This document shows, in pieces, positions 1 to 5,552 of a stretch of 8,926 nucleotides of DNA. Positions within the stretch are counted from its first letter, which is position 1; each line of letters begins with the position of its first letter. The position numbers were made by a program, and so were the translations under genes. The notes below the pieces were generated by a model, which made no database searches, was not told the origin of the DNA, and saw only the letters and a program-made list of their open reading frames with translations. The stretch covers positions 1-8,926 of the forward strand of contig JAOUJR010000053.1 in NCBI GenBank assembly GCA_029883145.1, written 5' to 3'. This DNA comes from Nitrospirota bacterium (GTDB lineage: Bacteria > Nitrospirota > Thermodesulfovibrionia > Thermodesulfovibrionales > SM23-35).

Positions 1-577
1 GCATATATCTAATGATGCTTTTAGCGTCGGCCGGCGGCGGCACATCCATGGCATTGGCAATGTTGACCAGATCAAATTGTGGGTCATATCCGAGACTACT
101 GTTCCAGCCGCCATTATGCTGAAGGAGATTTCTGACGGTGATGCTATAAACCCTCTGGTCAGTTATATTCGAATATTCAGGACCATTCAGAATGCCTTTC
201 TCTCCAAAAACAGGGCTGTCGATGTCAAGCAGTCCGTCCTGTATCAGTTTCATTACAGTCACACCTGTTATGGTTTTCGATACGCTTGCTAATCTGAACA
301 TGCTATGCGGTTGTACCGGCTCTCCGCTTTCTTTGCAGGCGTACCCGAATCCCCTTGAATACACAAGCCTGCCATCCTTTACAACACCCACCGCTGCACC
401 AGGTATGTCCCACTTTTCGAGTATGGTAAGCATGGTCGAATCCAGATTTTCCATTTCGGGTACATATAAACCGGTTACAGGAATCGACGACTTGGCATTA
501 TCGCTACATGCTGTGAAGCATAAAATACATAATATTGTTATAAGAAAAAGAGTAAATGAATTATTTCCACTCCTCAT
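1..577 (-). CDS. Serine hydrolase of the beta-lactamase/esterase (class C-like) family, exported, N-terminal part only
   Basis: The first 192 codons are present; the 3' end runs off the left edge. Translation from the ATG at 577-575 begins MRSGNNSFTLFLITILC, a short basic start followed by a hydrophobic stretch and a lipobox-like FTA-C24, so the product is probably an exported lipoprotein (phenylalanine at -3 is not ideal). The mature part has the family's IPGAAVGVVKDG strand (about 58-69), then S98-V-S-K101, the SxxK catalytic serine/lysine motif, followed by a helix and ITVRNLLQHNGG (146-157), the usual loop before the YxN region, which lies outside the window. Known members hydrolyse beta-lactams, D-Ala peptides or esters; the substrate cannot be read from this part. 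An AAGGAG Shine-Dalgarno lies 7 bases before the ATG, which supports this start. It lies 54 bp downstream of the transposase gene on the same strand and could be read through from it. Confidence 0.85.
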   Translation of the reverse strand, partial: MRSGNNSFTLFLITILCILCFTACSDNAKSSIPVTGLYVPEMENLDSTMLTILEKWDIPGAAVGVVKDGRLVYSRGFGYACKESGEPVQPHSMFRLASVSKTITGVTVMKLIQDGLLDIDSPVFGEKGILNGPEYSNITDQRVYSITVRNLLQHNGGWNSSLGYDPQFDLVNIANAMDVPPPADAKSIIRYM

Positions 578-589
578 ATCAGAGCTCCT

Positions 590-613
590 TTTGATAATTA
601 GTTTGATAATTAG
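590..613. repeat. Two tandem copies of a 12-bp unit (TTTGATAATTAG)
   Basis: Copies at 590-601 and 602-613 are identical. The second overlaps the left terminal inverted repeat of the transposase element. Read outward on the minus strand, each contains CTAATTAT, and the right end of the element also has two CTAATTAT copies. The tandem sits directly upstream of the serine hydrolase Shine-Dalgarno, so it could also affect that gene's leader. Confidence 0.85.
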
Positions 614-628
614 GGACACATCCCATAT
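606..628 (+). repeat. Left terminal inverted repeat / REP-like hairpin
   Basis: The core reads GGGACACATCCC (613-624), which can form a 4-bp GGGA/TCCC stem with a CACA loop. All 23 bases match the reverse complement of 1345-1367; identity stops at the bases just outside on both sides. Confidence 0.9.
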
Positions 629-631
629 ATT

Positions 632-1306
632 TTATTTTTCCTTTTGCTTTCTTGGTCTACCGGGTGATTTTAACATAAACTCTCTCTTAAGTTTCTTCTC
701 CATCTTCTTTATGAACTCTTCGCTGCCAAATGGTCTTCCTGTCCTTGTGTTATATCTTATGATATTCGCTTCTTTCTCCGGTATATTGGACCTGATAATT
801 TTTTTATAGTCTTTCCTCTGCTCTTCTTTGAACAGTTCTTCCCCCAATGCTTCATCCCTTGCGCCGGCTATATGTGCCCTTGCACTTGAATATGGAAAAT
901 CTTCTGCCTTTTTCACTATCTTTGCTCTTATTGGATTTTGTTCTATATATCTTGCTGCTGCCCATAAATACTTTTCTTTAGCCACTATGCAGGAATGATA
1001 CCTGCTCTCCCATAACCTCCCTGTCCTCCTATGTTCCCTGTTTATATACTGGGTATAACACAGAGTTACTCCCTGCATCATCTTGTATAAAGATTCCTCT
1101 TTCTTAGGCCTTGTAAGTAAATGAACATGACTGTTCATAAGACAGTAGGCAAGGATTGGTGCGTCCCATTTGTCTGAATATTTCTTGAGTAAGGATAAAT
1201 ATCTTTCTTTGTCTTTCTTATGAAAGAAGACTTTCTCTCTATTGTTTCCCCGCTGGACAACGTGGTGCGGAAAACCAACTGCTATAGCCCTTGCTATCCT
1301 CGGCAT
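632..1306 (-). CDS. REP-associated tyrosine transposase (RAYT, Y1/HUH family)
   Basis: A complete 224-residue protein. It has the usual start (MPRIAR) and the HHVVQRGNNRE strand near residue 14. The HUH metal motif is N58-S-H60-V-H62. The conserved YTQYIN and TGRLWESRYHS segments follow at 84-103. A helix with YIEQNP (120-125) probably supplies the nucleophilic tyrosine, by position in the family fold (inference). The C-terminus carries TRTGRPFGSEEFI (187-199) and a basic SPGRPRKQ tail, a DNA-binding-like extension common in this RAYT subgroup. No frameshift or lost key residue is visible, so the enzyme looks intact. Known relatives cut and join hairpin-bearing single-stranded DNA through a 5'-phosphotyrosine link. 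There is no Shine-Dalgarno, and a promoter lies right at the ATG, suggesting a leaderless message and low expression. Confidence 0.93.
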   Translation of the reverse strand: MPRIARAIAVGFPHHVVQRGNNREKVFFHKKDKERYLSLLKKYSDKWDAPILAYCLMNSHVHLLTRPKKEESLYKMMQGVTLCYTQYINREHRRTGRLWESRYHSCIVAKEKYLWAAARYIEQNPIRAKIVKKAEDFPYSSARAHIAGARDEALGEELFKEEQRKDYKKIIRSNIPEKEANIIRYNTRTGRPFGSEEFIKKMEKKLKREFMLKSPGRPRKQKEK

Positions 1307-1312
1307 ACAGGA

Positions 1313-1341
1313 ATTCTAATATATCAATACTTAGTTGTCAA
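1313..1341 (-). promoter_or_regulatory. Sigma-70-type promoter for the transposase, leaderless
   Basis: On the minus strand, TTGACA (1341-1336) is followed after exactly 17 bp by TAGAAT (1318-1313), one base from the -10 consensus. Only 6 bp separate the -10 box from the ATG at 1306, so transcription should start at or next to the start codon. The -35 box ends 3 bp from the right inverted repeat, so a protein or hairpin at the repeat could block it. Confidence 0.65.
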
Positions 1342-1344
1342 GAA

Positions 1345-1367
1345 ATATGGGATGTGTCCCTAATTAT
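1345..1367 (+). repeat. Right terminal inverted repeat / REP-like hairpin
   Basis: An exact reverse complement of 606-628, with core GGGATGTGTCCC (1349-1360). Outside it, CTAATTAT occurs at 1360-1367 and again at 1374-1381 (14-bp spacing), mirroring the pair outside the left end (12-bp spacing). Confidence 0.9.
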
Positions 1368-1405
1368 ATAATACTAATTATAAATTATATAATAATTATA
1401 ATAAA
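1361..1405. other. Nearly pure A/T tract beside the right end of the element
   Basis: 45 bp with a single C (1374). It contains a 12-bp direct repeat AATTATATAATA (1362-1373 and 1383-1394) and a shorter relative (AATTATAATA) at 1394-1403. It separates the transposase element from the integrase remnant. It could be the preferred landing site of the element or part of its end; no gene is supported here. Confidence 0.6.
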
Positions 1406-1680
1406 GTTCCTTCTCGAACAAAAATTCGCGCCTGAGAAGAATATACCTTTTTTGGCCTACTGGGTTAGCCGGTTCCTTACGTTCTCTCGAAAGCTTGAGT
1501 ACAAGGCATCTGAATATCAGGAATCTGCTGTCTTCGAATTTCTAGATATTCTGAGAGCAGACAAGTGATGTGCGAACAATACAGGAACTCCCCGAGCGCA
1601 CCAATCCCCGTACCACAATGATCTACACCCATGTTGCAACAAAAAACATCCTCTGTACGCAGAGCCCTCTCGATAAATAA
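1404..1680 (+). pseudogene. Remnant of an integron-integrase-like tyrosine recombinase (internal deletion and frameshift)
   Basis: The first part (1404-1565) reads FLLEQKFAPEKNIPFLAYW followed by a helix-rich stretch ending FEFLDILRADK. This resembles the N-terminal SAM-like core-binding domain of integron/XerC-type recombinases. It meets a TGA at 1566-1568. Shifted by one base, from 1567, the reading continues DVRTIQELPERTNPRTTMIY then THV and ends SPLDK-stop at 1680. This is the C-terminal end of the same family, where xDIRTxQELLGHxDxRTTMIYTHV carries the nucleophilic tyrosine. The tyrosine is kept; the usual LLGH is altered to LPER; roughly 200 or more residues holding the catalytic R-K-H-R set are missing. 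The original start codon is also gone, replaced by A/T tract next to the transposase element. The pieces cannot make an active enzyme. Assignment to the integron branch rests on these short matches and is moderately sure. Confidence 0.72.
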
Positions 1681-1758
1681 TCTCTGGCCTCATTCAATAC
1701 ATATAACCATATGAATCTATATTTTTGTATCTTATATGCATGACTTTATTTGGTATTT

Positions 1759-1787
1759 TTGACAATAATTATTGCGATGTATATAAT
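1759..1787 (+). promoter_or_regulatory. Perfect-consensus sigma-70 promoter of the toxin-antitoxin operon
   Basis: TTGACA at 1759-1764 and TATAAT at 1782-1787 are separated by exactly 17 bp, with A/T-rich DNA upstream. Transcription should start near 1793-1795, giving a leader of about 16 nt. So strong a promoter normally needs repression, which the overlapping palindromes suggest. Confidence 0.85.
1763..1774. promoter_or_regulatory. 12-bp perfect palindrome in the promoter spacer, possible second operator
   Basis: CAATAATTATTG is a perfect palindrome beginning in the last two bases of the -35 box. Its centre is 16.5 bp from that of the palindrome over the -10 box. It may be a second antitoxin site; A/T-rich palindromes also arise by chance, so confidence is limited. 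Confidence 0.4.
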
Positions 1788-1793
1788 ATACAT
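1777..1793. promoter_or_regulatory. Operator palindrome over the -10 box (ATGTATAT-A-ATATACAT)
   Basis: Two perfect 8-bp arms flank one central base, and the -10 box (1782-1787) lies wholly inside. Ribbon-helix-helix antitoxins bind such inverted repeats, alone or with toxin, and repress their own operon. Position and symmetry make this the likely VapB/VapBC operator. Confidence 0.7.
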
Positions 1794-1809
1794 TATAGGA
1801 GGATAACAA

Positions 1810-2055
1810 ATGCCAACACTTAAAAGAACACAGATGTATTTTCCTGAAGATTTACTCAGGAGACTAAGAAGAAAGGCTGAGGAAGAAAACACTACTATTG
1901 CGTATATTGTCAGAAATGCAGTTTCAGAGCTTCTGAGAAAGGAAAACGCAAAAAACTGGATGGAAGATTCTTTATGGAAAATAGTAGGTTCAAGCAGCTC
2001 AAAGGATAGAGACCTTTCTGTCAATCATGACAAGTATCTTTACGGTAAAAAATAA
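1810..2055 (+). CDS. vapB: Ribbon-helix-helix (CopG-like) antitoxin, VapB type
   Basis: 81 residues. Residues 3-44 fit a ribbon-helix-helix fold: a beta strand (TLKRTQMYFP), a first helix (EDLLRRLRRKAEEEN) and a second helix after TT (IAYIVRNAVSELLRK). Two such chains form a DNA-binding dimer. The rest (about 45-81) contains NWMEDSLWKIVGS, an aromatic segment of the kind that occupies the toxin groove, and a polar tail likely to be disordered until bound. The start is fixed by AGGAGGA (1797-1803) 6 bases before the ATG. Its TAA overlaps the toxin ATG by one base, so the two are translationally coupled with antitoxin first. It probably neutralises the PIN toxin next door and represses the operon through the palindromes at 1763-1793. 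Confidence 0.88.
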   Translation: MPTLKRTQMYFPEDLLRRLRRKAEEENTTIAYIVRNAVSELLRKENAKNWMEDSLWKIVGSSSSKDRDLSVNHDKYLYGKK

Positions 2056-2456
2056 TGAGGCTTTTCGTAGATACTTCAGCATGGCTCGCGCTCACTGATA
2101 AAAATGATCAATACTATGACAGAGCAGTGTCAAAGAGTTTAGAAATAAAGCAACAAAAAATTGAGCTTATTACATCAGAATATATAGTTGATGAAAGCAT
2201 AACTCTTATACGATATAGAGTCTCTCATCATGCTGCAATTATTTTTGGTGATTCTTTATTGAGAAGTAGGATAAGCAGGATTGTAGATGTCACAGAGGAA
2301 GACAGGCTTAAGGCATGGGAAATTTTTAAAAAATATGAAGACAAAGAGTTTAGTTTTACGGACTGCACAAGTTTTGCGCTGATGAAAAATTTAAGGCTTC
2401 AAAAGTCTTTTACATTCGATGAACATTTCAGGCAGATGGGATTTGAGATATTCTGA
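2055..2456 (+). CDS. vapC: PIN-domain toxin, VapC-type endoribonuclease
   Basis: 133 residues, the normal PIN toxin size. The N-terminus MRLFVDTSAWLAL holds the first metal-binding aspartate (D6). SEYIVDESITLIR gives the conserved glutamate (E47, with E42 nearby). FSFTDCTSFALM gives D103, and FTFDEHFRQMGF near the end gives D122. All acidic positions expected for Mg/Mn-dependent RNA cleavage are present and the C-terminal hFrqmGF signature is complete, so the toxin looks active. Known VapC toxins cut tRNA or rRNA; the target here cannot be told from sequence. The ATG overlaps the antitoxin stop. The TGA is followed after 3 bp by the ATG of folP, unusual for a toxin next to an essential gene. 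Confidence 0.92.
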   Translation: MRLFVDTSAWLALTDKNDQYYDRAVSKSLEIKQQKIELITSEYIVDESITLIRYRVSHHAAIIFGDSLLRSRISRIVDVTEEDRLKAWEIFKKYEDKEFSFTDCTSFALMKNLRLQKSFTFDEHFRQMGFEIF

Positions 2457-2459
2457 ACC

Positions 2460-3305
2460 ATGAAACTGAGCTGGAGAAATTTCTATCTGGATTTTTCTCA
2501 AAGAACCCACATTATGGGAATTCTGAATGTGACACCGGATTCCTTTTCCGATGGTGGTATCTATTTTGACAGGCGAGTTGCGATCGAGAGGGCATTCAAA
2601 ATGATTGAGGAAGGAGCTGACATCATTGACATCGGCGGTGAATCGACACGGCCCGGCTCAGAACCAATCACCATTGAAGAGGAGTTGCGACGCACAATAC
2701 CTGTTATAGAGGCAGTGACCAGAGAATGCAACATCCCCATATCCATTGATACCTACAAATCAGAAGTGGCGCAAAGGGCGCTCGACGCAAGAGCATCTAT
2801 GGTAAACGACATCAGTGGATTACGATTTGATCCCGAAATGCCAAAGGTAGTTTCTGAATATAAAGTGCCGGTTGTGATAATGCATATAAGAGGAACTCCT
2901 AAGAATATGCAGATGAATCCAGAGTACGAGGCGCTTATTCCTGAGATTATGGATTATCTCAGAGAAGGGATAAGAATTGCTATAAAAGCTGGAATTGCTG
3001 AAGATAAGATTATAATAGACCCGGGCATAGGCTTTGGGAAGACCGTTGATCACAACCTCAATATTATAAAAAATCTCAACAAATTTACTCTTTTAGAAAA
3101 GCCCATACTCATTGGTCCCTCGAGAAAGGCATTCTTGGGTAAAATCCTTGGAGATGTACCAGTAACAGAAAGGCTTGAAGGCACTGCAGCAGTTGTCGCT
3201 GTCTCGATCATGAATGGAGCAAATATGGTGAGGGTTCATGATGTAAAACAAATGGCAAGAGTAGCGAAGATAGCAGATGCCATTAAGAGACCTCAAAATT
3301 CATAA
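2460..3305 (+). CDS. folP: Dihydropteroate synthase
   Basis: 281 residues, full length. It condenses p-aminobenzoate with dihydropterin pyrophosphate to give dihydropteroate in folate synthesis, in the cytoplasm. The TIM-barrel signatures appear in order: MGILNVTPDSFSDGG (19-33), IGGESTRPGS (58-67), SIDTYK (95-100, D97), VNDISG (115-120, N117), MHIRGTPKNMQ (141-151), IDPGIGFGK (186-194, D188), GPSRKAFLG (219-227, K223) and MVRVHDV (256-262, R258 and H260). The pterin- and pyrophosphate-binding residues known from the family are kept. The ATG at 2460 gives the normal N-terminal length. No good Shine-Dalgarno is present (only GAGA 12 bases upstream) and no room for a private promoter after the toxin gene, so translation probably depends on termination-reinitiation from vapC unless an internal promoter exists. 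Confidence 0.97.
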   Translation: MKLSWRNFYLDFSQRTHIMGILNVTPDSFSDGGIYFDRRVAIERAFKMIEEGADIIDIGGESTRPGSEPITIEEELRRTIPVIEAVTRECNIPISIDTYKSEVAQRALDARASMVNDISGLRFDPEMPKVVSEYKVPVVIMHIRGTPKNMQMNPEYEALIPEIMDYLREGIRIAIKAGIAEDKIIIDPGIGFGKTVDHNLNIIKNLNKFTLLEKPILIGPSRKAFLGKILGDVPVTERLEGTAAVVAVSIMNGANMVRVHDVKQMARVAKIADAIKRPQNS

Positions 3306-3337
3306 AACCCGATGCTTGCCCGATTTTCTTTTTATTC

Positions 3338-3366
3338 TTCGCATTTTCATGACAACTATTTAAAAT
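3338..3366 (+). promoter_or_regulatory. Possible weak promoter before rnr
   Basis: TTCGCA (3338-3343), 17 bp, TAAAAT (3361-3366). The match is partial and the -10 box ends 5 bp before the rnr ATG, implying a leaderless message. rnr has no visible Shine-Dalgarno, which agrees, but in A/T-rich DNA the match may be chance. Confidence 0.3.
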
Positions 3367-3371
3367 AATAC

Positions 3372-5468
3372 ATGTTGAATAAAGAATCCATCATTTCGTT
3401 CTTTAAAGAAAAAACAATAAGGCCTCTCGGTTTCAGAGAAATTGTCTCCTTAATGAGACTCAGCCATTCTGAGAGAAGAGCACTCAAGCGTCTTTTAAGG
3501 GAGATGATAAAAGATGGAGAAATTGTTATTACCCGTAAAGGGCTCTACGGCCCTTCAGAGGAGATGAACCTTGTCACAGGATATTTTGATGCCCACAGAG
3601 ATGGCTATGGTTTTGTAGTATCCGAAAAACCCGGAGAGAGAGATATTTTTATTCCTTCCCGCTGGACCCTCGGTGCAATGGATAATGACAGGGTTATATG
3701 CAGAATTGAAAACTGGCATAAACGGGAAGGGAGAATTATCAGAATTCTTGAAAGAGCAAATTCAAGAATAACAGGAATACTTGATGTGACAAAAACAGCA
3801 TGTTATGTAAGGCCAAGAAATAAGGCTTTTCCCTTTGATCTCTATATTGCTCCTAAATACAGGGGAGGGGCAAGGAACGGCGATACTATTGTTGCGGAGA
3901 TAGTAAGCTATCCAACAGATAATAGACCTCCTTCAGGTAAAGTCCTGAAGATATTAAAAAGGCCAGAAGACCCAAGATCAGAAGTAGAGGCTATTGTAGA
4001 GGAATTAAGTCTTCCTCAGAGATTTCCAAAGAATATTCATAACGAGGCAAAGCTCCTTTCTCAGACAACAGCACAGGATACCTTATTAAAGAGAAAAGAC
4101 CTGAGGAACCTTTCAACTGTCACCATTGATGGAGAACGTGCAAGAGACTTTGATGATGCCATTTCTATCAAACTATTCGAACACGGGTATAGATTATGGG
4201 TGCATATTGCAGATGTGGGTTTTTATGTTGGTTGGAACTCAGCTATAGATAAGGAAGCAAGAAAAAGGGGGACAAGTATATACTTTCCTGAAAAGGTTAT
4301 CCCTATGCTCCCAAAAGAACTCTCAGAGGATTTATGCAGTCTTAAACCAAAACTTGAAAGACGTGCATTTACTGTAGAAATGGATTTTGACAGAAATGGA
4401 GAGAGGCTCAATGCACGGTTCTATCCGAGCCTGATAAAAAGTGACGAACGAATGACTTACACATCCGTAAGGAAGATACTTGTAGACCAGGATACTCACA
4501 AGCGAAGGAGATATGATTATCTCCTTCAGGAGTTCGAATTGATGAATGAATTATGCGGCATTCTCAATAGCAGAAGGCTTGAACGGGGAAGTCTTGACTT
4601 TGACTTTCCGGAGCCAGAGGTATTACTGGATTTGCAGGGAATGCCAGAGGCTATTATAAGGTCTGAGAGAAACCTTGCACATTTGATAATAGAGGAATTT
4701 ATGATTGCTGCCAACGAGGCTGTGGCAGAGTACCTCCAATCAAAGGAAATCCCCTGCTTATACAGGATTCATGAAGAACCTGACCCGATGAAAATAGATG
4801 AGATAATGAAGTTCATAAAGCCGCTGGTAAAGCTGCGGAAAAAATCATTGGGACCAGATGACTTCTCACAATTATTAGTAGAAATAAAGGGAACAACAGG
4901 AGAGGAGATTATCAATTACATGGTCTTAAGGAGTCTCAAACAGGCAAGGTATTCCCCAATCAATGTTGGACATTTTGGACTTGCCTCGAAAAGCTACACC
5001 CATTTCACCTCTCCTATAAGAAGGTATCCAGACCTTGTGGTTCACAGGATACTCAGGGATGTCTTAATAAAAAAGAACCTTTCTGATAAGAAGATCAAAG
5101 AACTTGAAAAAATTCTGCCTGACATCTCTTTTCATTCATCAAAAATGGAACGTCTTGCTGATGAGGCTGAAAAAGCGGTGACAGATGCCATGAAGGTATG
5201 GTTCATGAGGGATAAGGTAGGTGAGGAGTATGAGGGGAGGGTTGTCAGTGTAACTCCTTATGGCCTTAAGATAAGATTAAAGGACTCCTATGTAGAAGGA
5301 TTCATTCATGTATCATATATGATTGATGACTTTTATCAGTATAATGAAAGAAACCTGTCACTTGTGGGAAGGAATACGGGCCGCATATTCAATTTAGGGA
5401 AAGAAGTGAAAGTGAGGGTTGATAAGGTTGATATGGAAGAAAGGGAAATAGTGTTCGGTTTGTCTTAG
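3372..5468 (+). CDS. rnr: Ribonuclease R (RNB-family 3'-5' exoribonuclease)
   Basis: 698 residues; a cytoplasmic processive 3'-5' exoribonuclease that degrades structured RNA and takes part in RNA quality control. Domains in order: N-terminal winged helix (about 1-62); first cold-shock OB domain with GYFDAHRDGYGFVV (70-83); second OB domain (about 131-195); RNB catalytic domain with TIDGERARDFDDA (251-263), giving the four metal-binding aspartates D253, D259, D261 and D262; the conserved segment with GHFGLASKSYTHFTSPIRRY in the later RNB domain; and an S1 domain (616-698). It ends right after S1 and lacks the lysine-rich tail of enterobacterial RNase R (about 813 residues), which is common in other phyla. 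The N-terminal helix and both cold-shock domains favour RNase R over RNase II. The ATG at 3372 has no Shine-Dalgarno and lies 66 bp after folP. Confidence 0.95.
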   Translation: MLNKESIISFFKEKTIRPLGFREIVSLMRLSHSERRALKRLLREMIKDGEIVITRKGLYGPSEEMNLVTGYFDAHRDGYGFVVSEKPGERDIFIPSRWTLGAMDNDRVICRIENWHKREGRIIRILERANSRITGILDVTKTACYVRPRNKAFPFDLYIAPKYRGGARNGDTIVAEIVSYPTDNRPPSGKVLKILKRPEDPRSEVEAIVEELSLPQRFPKNIHNEAKLLSQTTAQDTLLKRKDLRNLSTVTIDGERARDFDDAISIKLFEHGYRLWVHIADVGFYVGWNSAIDKEARKRGTSIYFPEKVIPMLPKELSEDLCSLKPKLERRAFTVEMDFDRNGERLNARFYPSLIKSDERMTYTSVRKILVDQDTHKRRRYDYLLQEFELMNELCGILNSRRLERGSLDFDFPEPEVLLDLQGMPEAIIRSERNLAHLIIEEFMIAANEAVAEYLQSKEIPCLYRIHEEPDPMKIDEIMKFIKPLVKLRKKSLGPDDFSQLLVEIKGTTGEEIINYMVLRSLKQARYSPINVGHFGLASKSYTHFTSPIRRYPDLVVHRILRDVLIKKNLSDKKIKELEKILPDISFHSSKMERLADEAEKAVTDAMKVWFMRDKVGEEYEGRVVSVTPYGLKIRLKDSYVEGFIHVSYMIDDFYQYNERNLSLVGRNTGRIFNLGKEVKVRVDKVDMEEREIVFGLS

Positions 5469-5487
5469 GTTGCTGTTGGTCAGCGTC

Positions 5488-5514
5488 TTCACACGATTTT
5501 TAGATTAGTATGAT
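5488..5514 (+). promoter_or_regulatory. Possible promoter before metK
   Basis: TTCACA (5488-5493) and TATGAT (5509-5514) are each one base from consensus, but the spacer is only 15 bp. It lies in the 84-bp gap between rnr and metK. No terminator hairpin is seen after rnr, so read-through is an alternative. The leader is too short for a known SAM riboswitch. Confidence 0.35.
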
Positions 5515-5540
5515 AAAATAATAGACTTATGATTATTTAC

Positions 5541-5549
5541 AGGAGGTGA
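5541..5549 (+). promoter_or_regulatory. Strong ribosome binding site that fixes the GTG start of metK
   Basis: AGGAGGTGA is fully complementary to the 16S rRNA 3' end and sits 3 bp before the GTG at 5553. No ATG in frame gives the conserved N-terminus, so the GTG is the start. Confidence 0.85.
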
Positions 5550-5552
5550 AGG

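Larger units (their letters stand above)
606..1367 (-). mobile_element. REP-transposase (RAYT) element with perfect 23-bp inverted ends
   Basis: A single transposase gene lies between two perfectly matching 23-bp inverted repeats at 606-628 and 1345-1367. The left repeat ends 3 bp from the transposase stop codon; the right one starts 38 bp upstream of its start codon, so the unit is compact (762 bp). Each repeat has a GGGA-4nt-TCCC hairpin core. RAYT proteins are known to act on such hairpin REP sequences as single-stranded DNA, usually as domesticated elements without target duplication, and I see no clear duplication here. Taking the repeats as the exact element boundaries is an inference. 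Confidence 0.75.

Noticed and set aside
192..809. A 205-residue open frame on the plus strand over the hydrolase and transposase region
   Set aside because: It runs antisense across two genes with clear family motifs on the minus strand, and its own translation shows no domain.
1335..1568. A 77-residue open frame beginning with TTG inside the right end of the transposase element
   Set aside because: Its first 23 residues are translated from the terminal repeat and the A/T tract; only the later part matches a protein family, and the matching C-terminus is in another frame. It is treated as part of the integrase pseudogene.
1708..1738. A hairpin CATATGA / TTATATG as a terminator or attC-like site after the integrase remnant
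   Set aside because: Only a 7-bp A/T stem with one wobble and a long loop, no proper U-tract, and no attC-type R and L boxes (GTT/AAC) at the expected spacing.
3306..3371. Intrinsic terminator after folP
   Set aside because: There is a T-rich run (TTTTCTTTTT) but no GC-rich stem before it.
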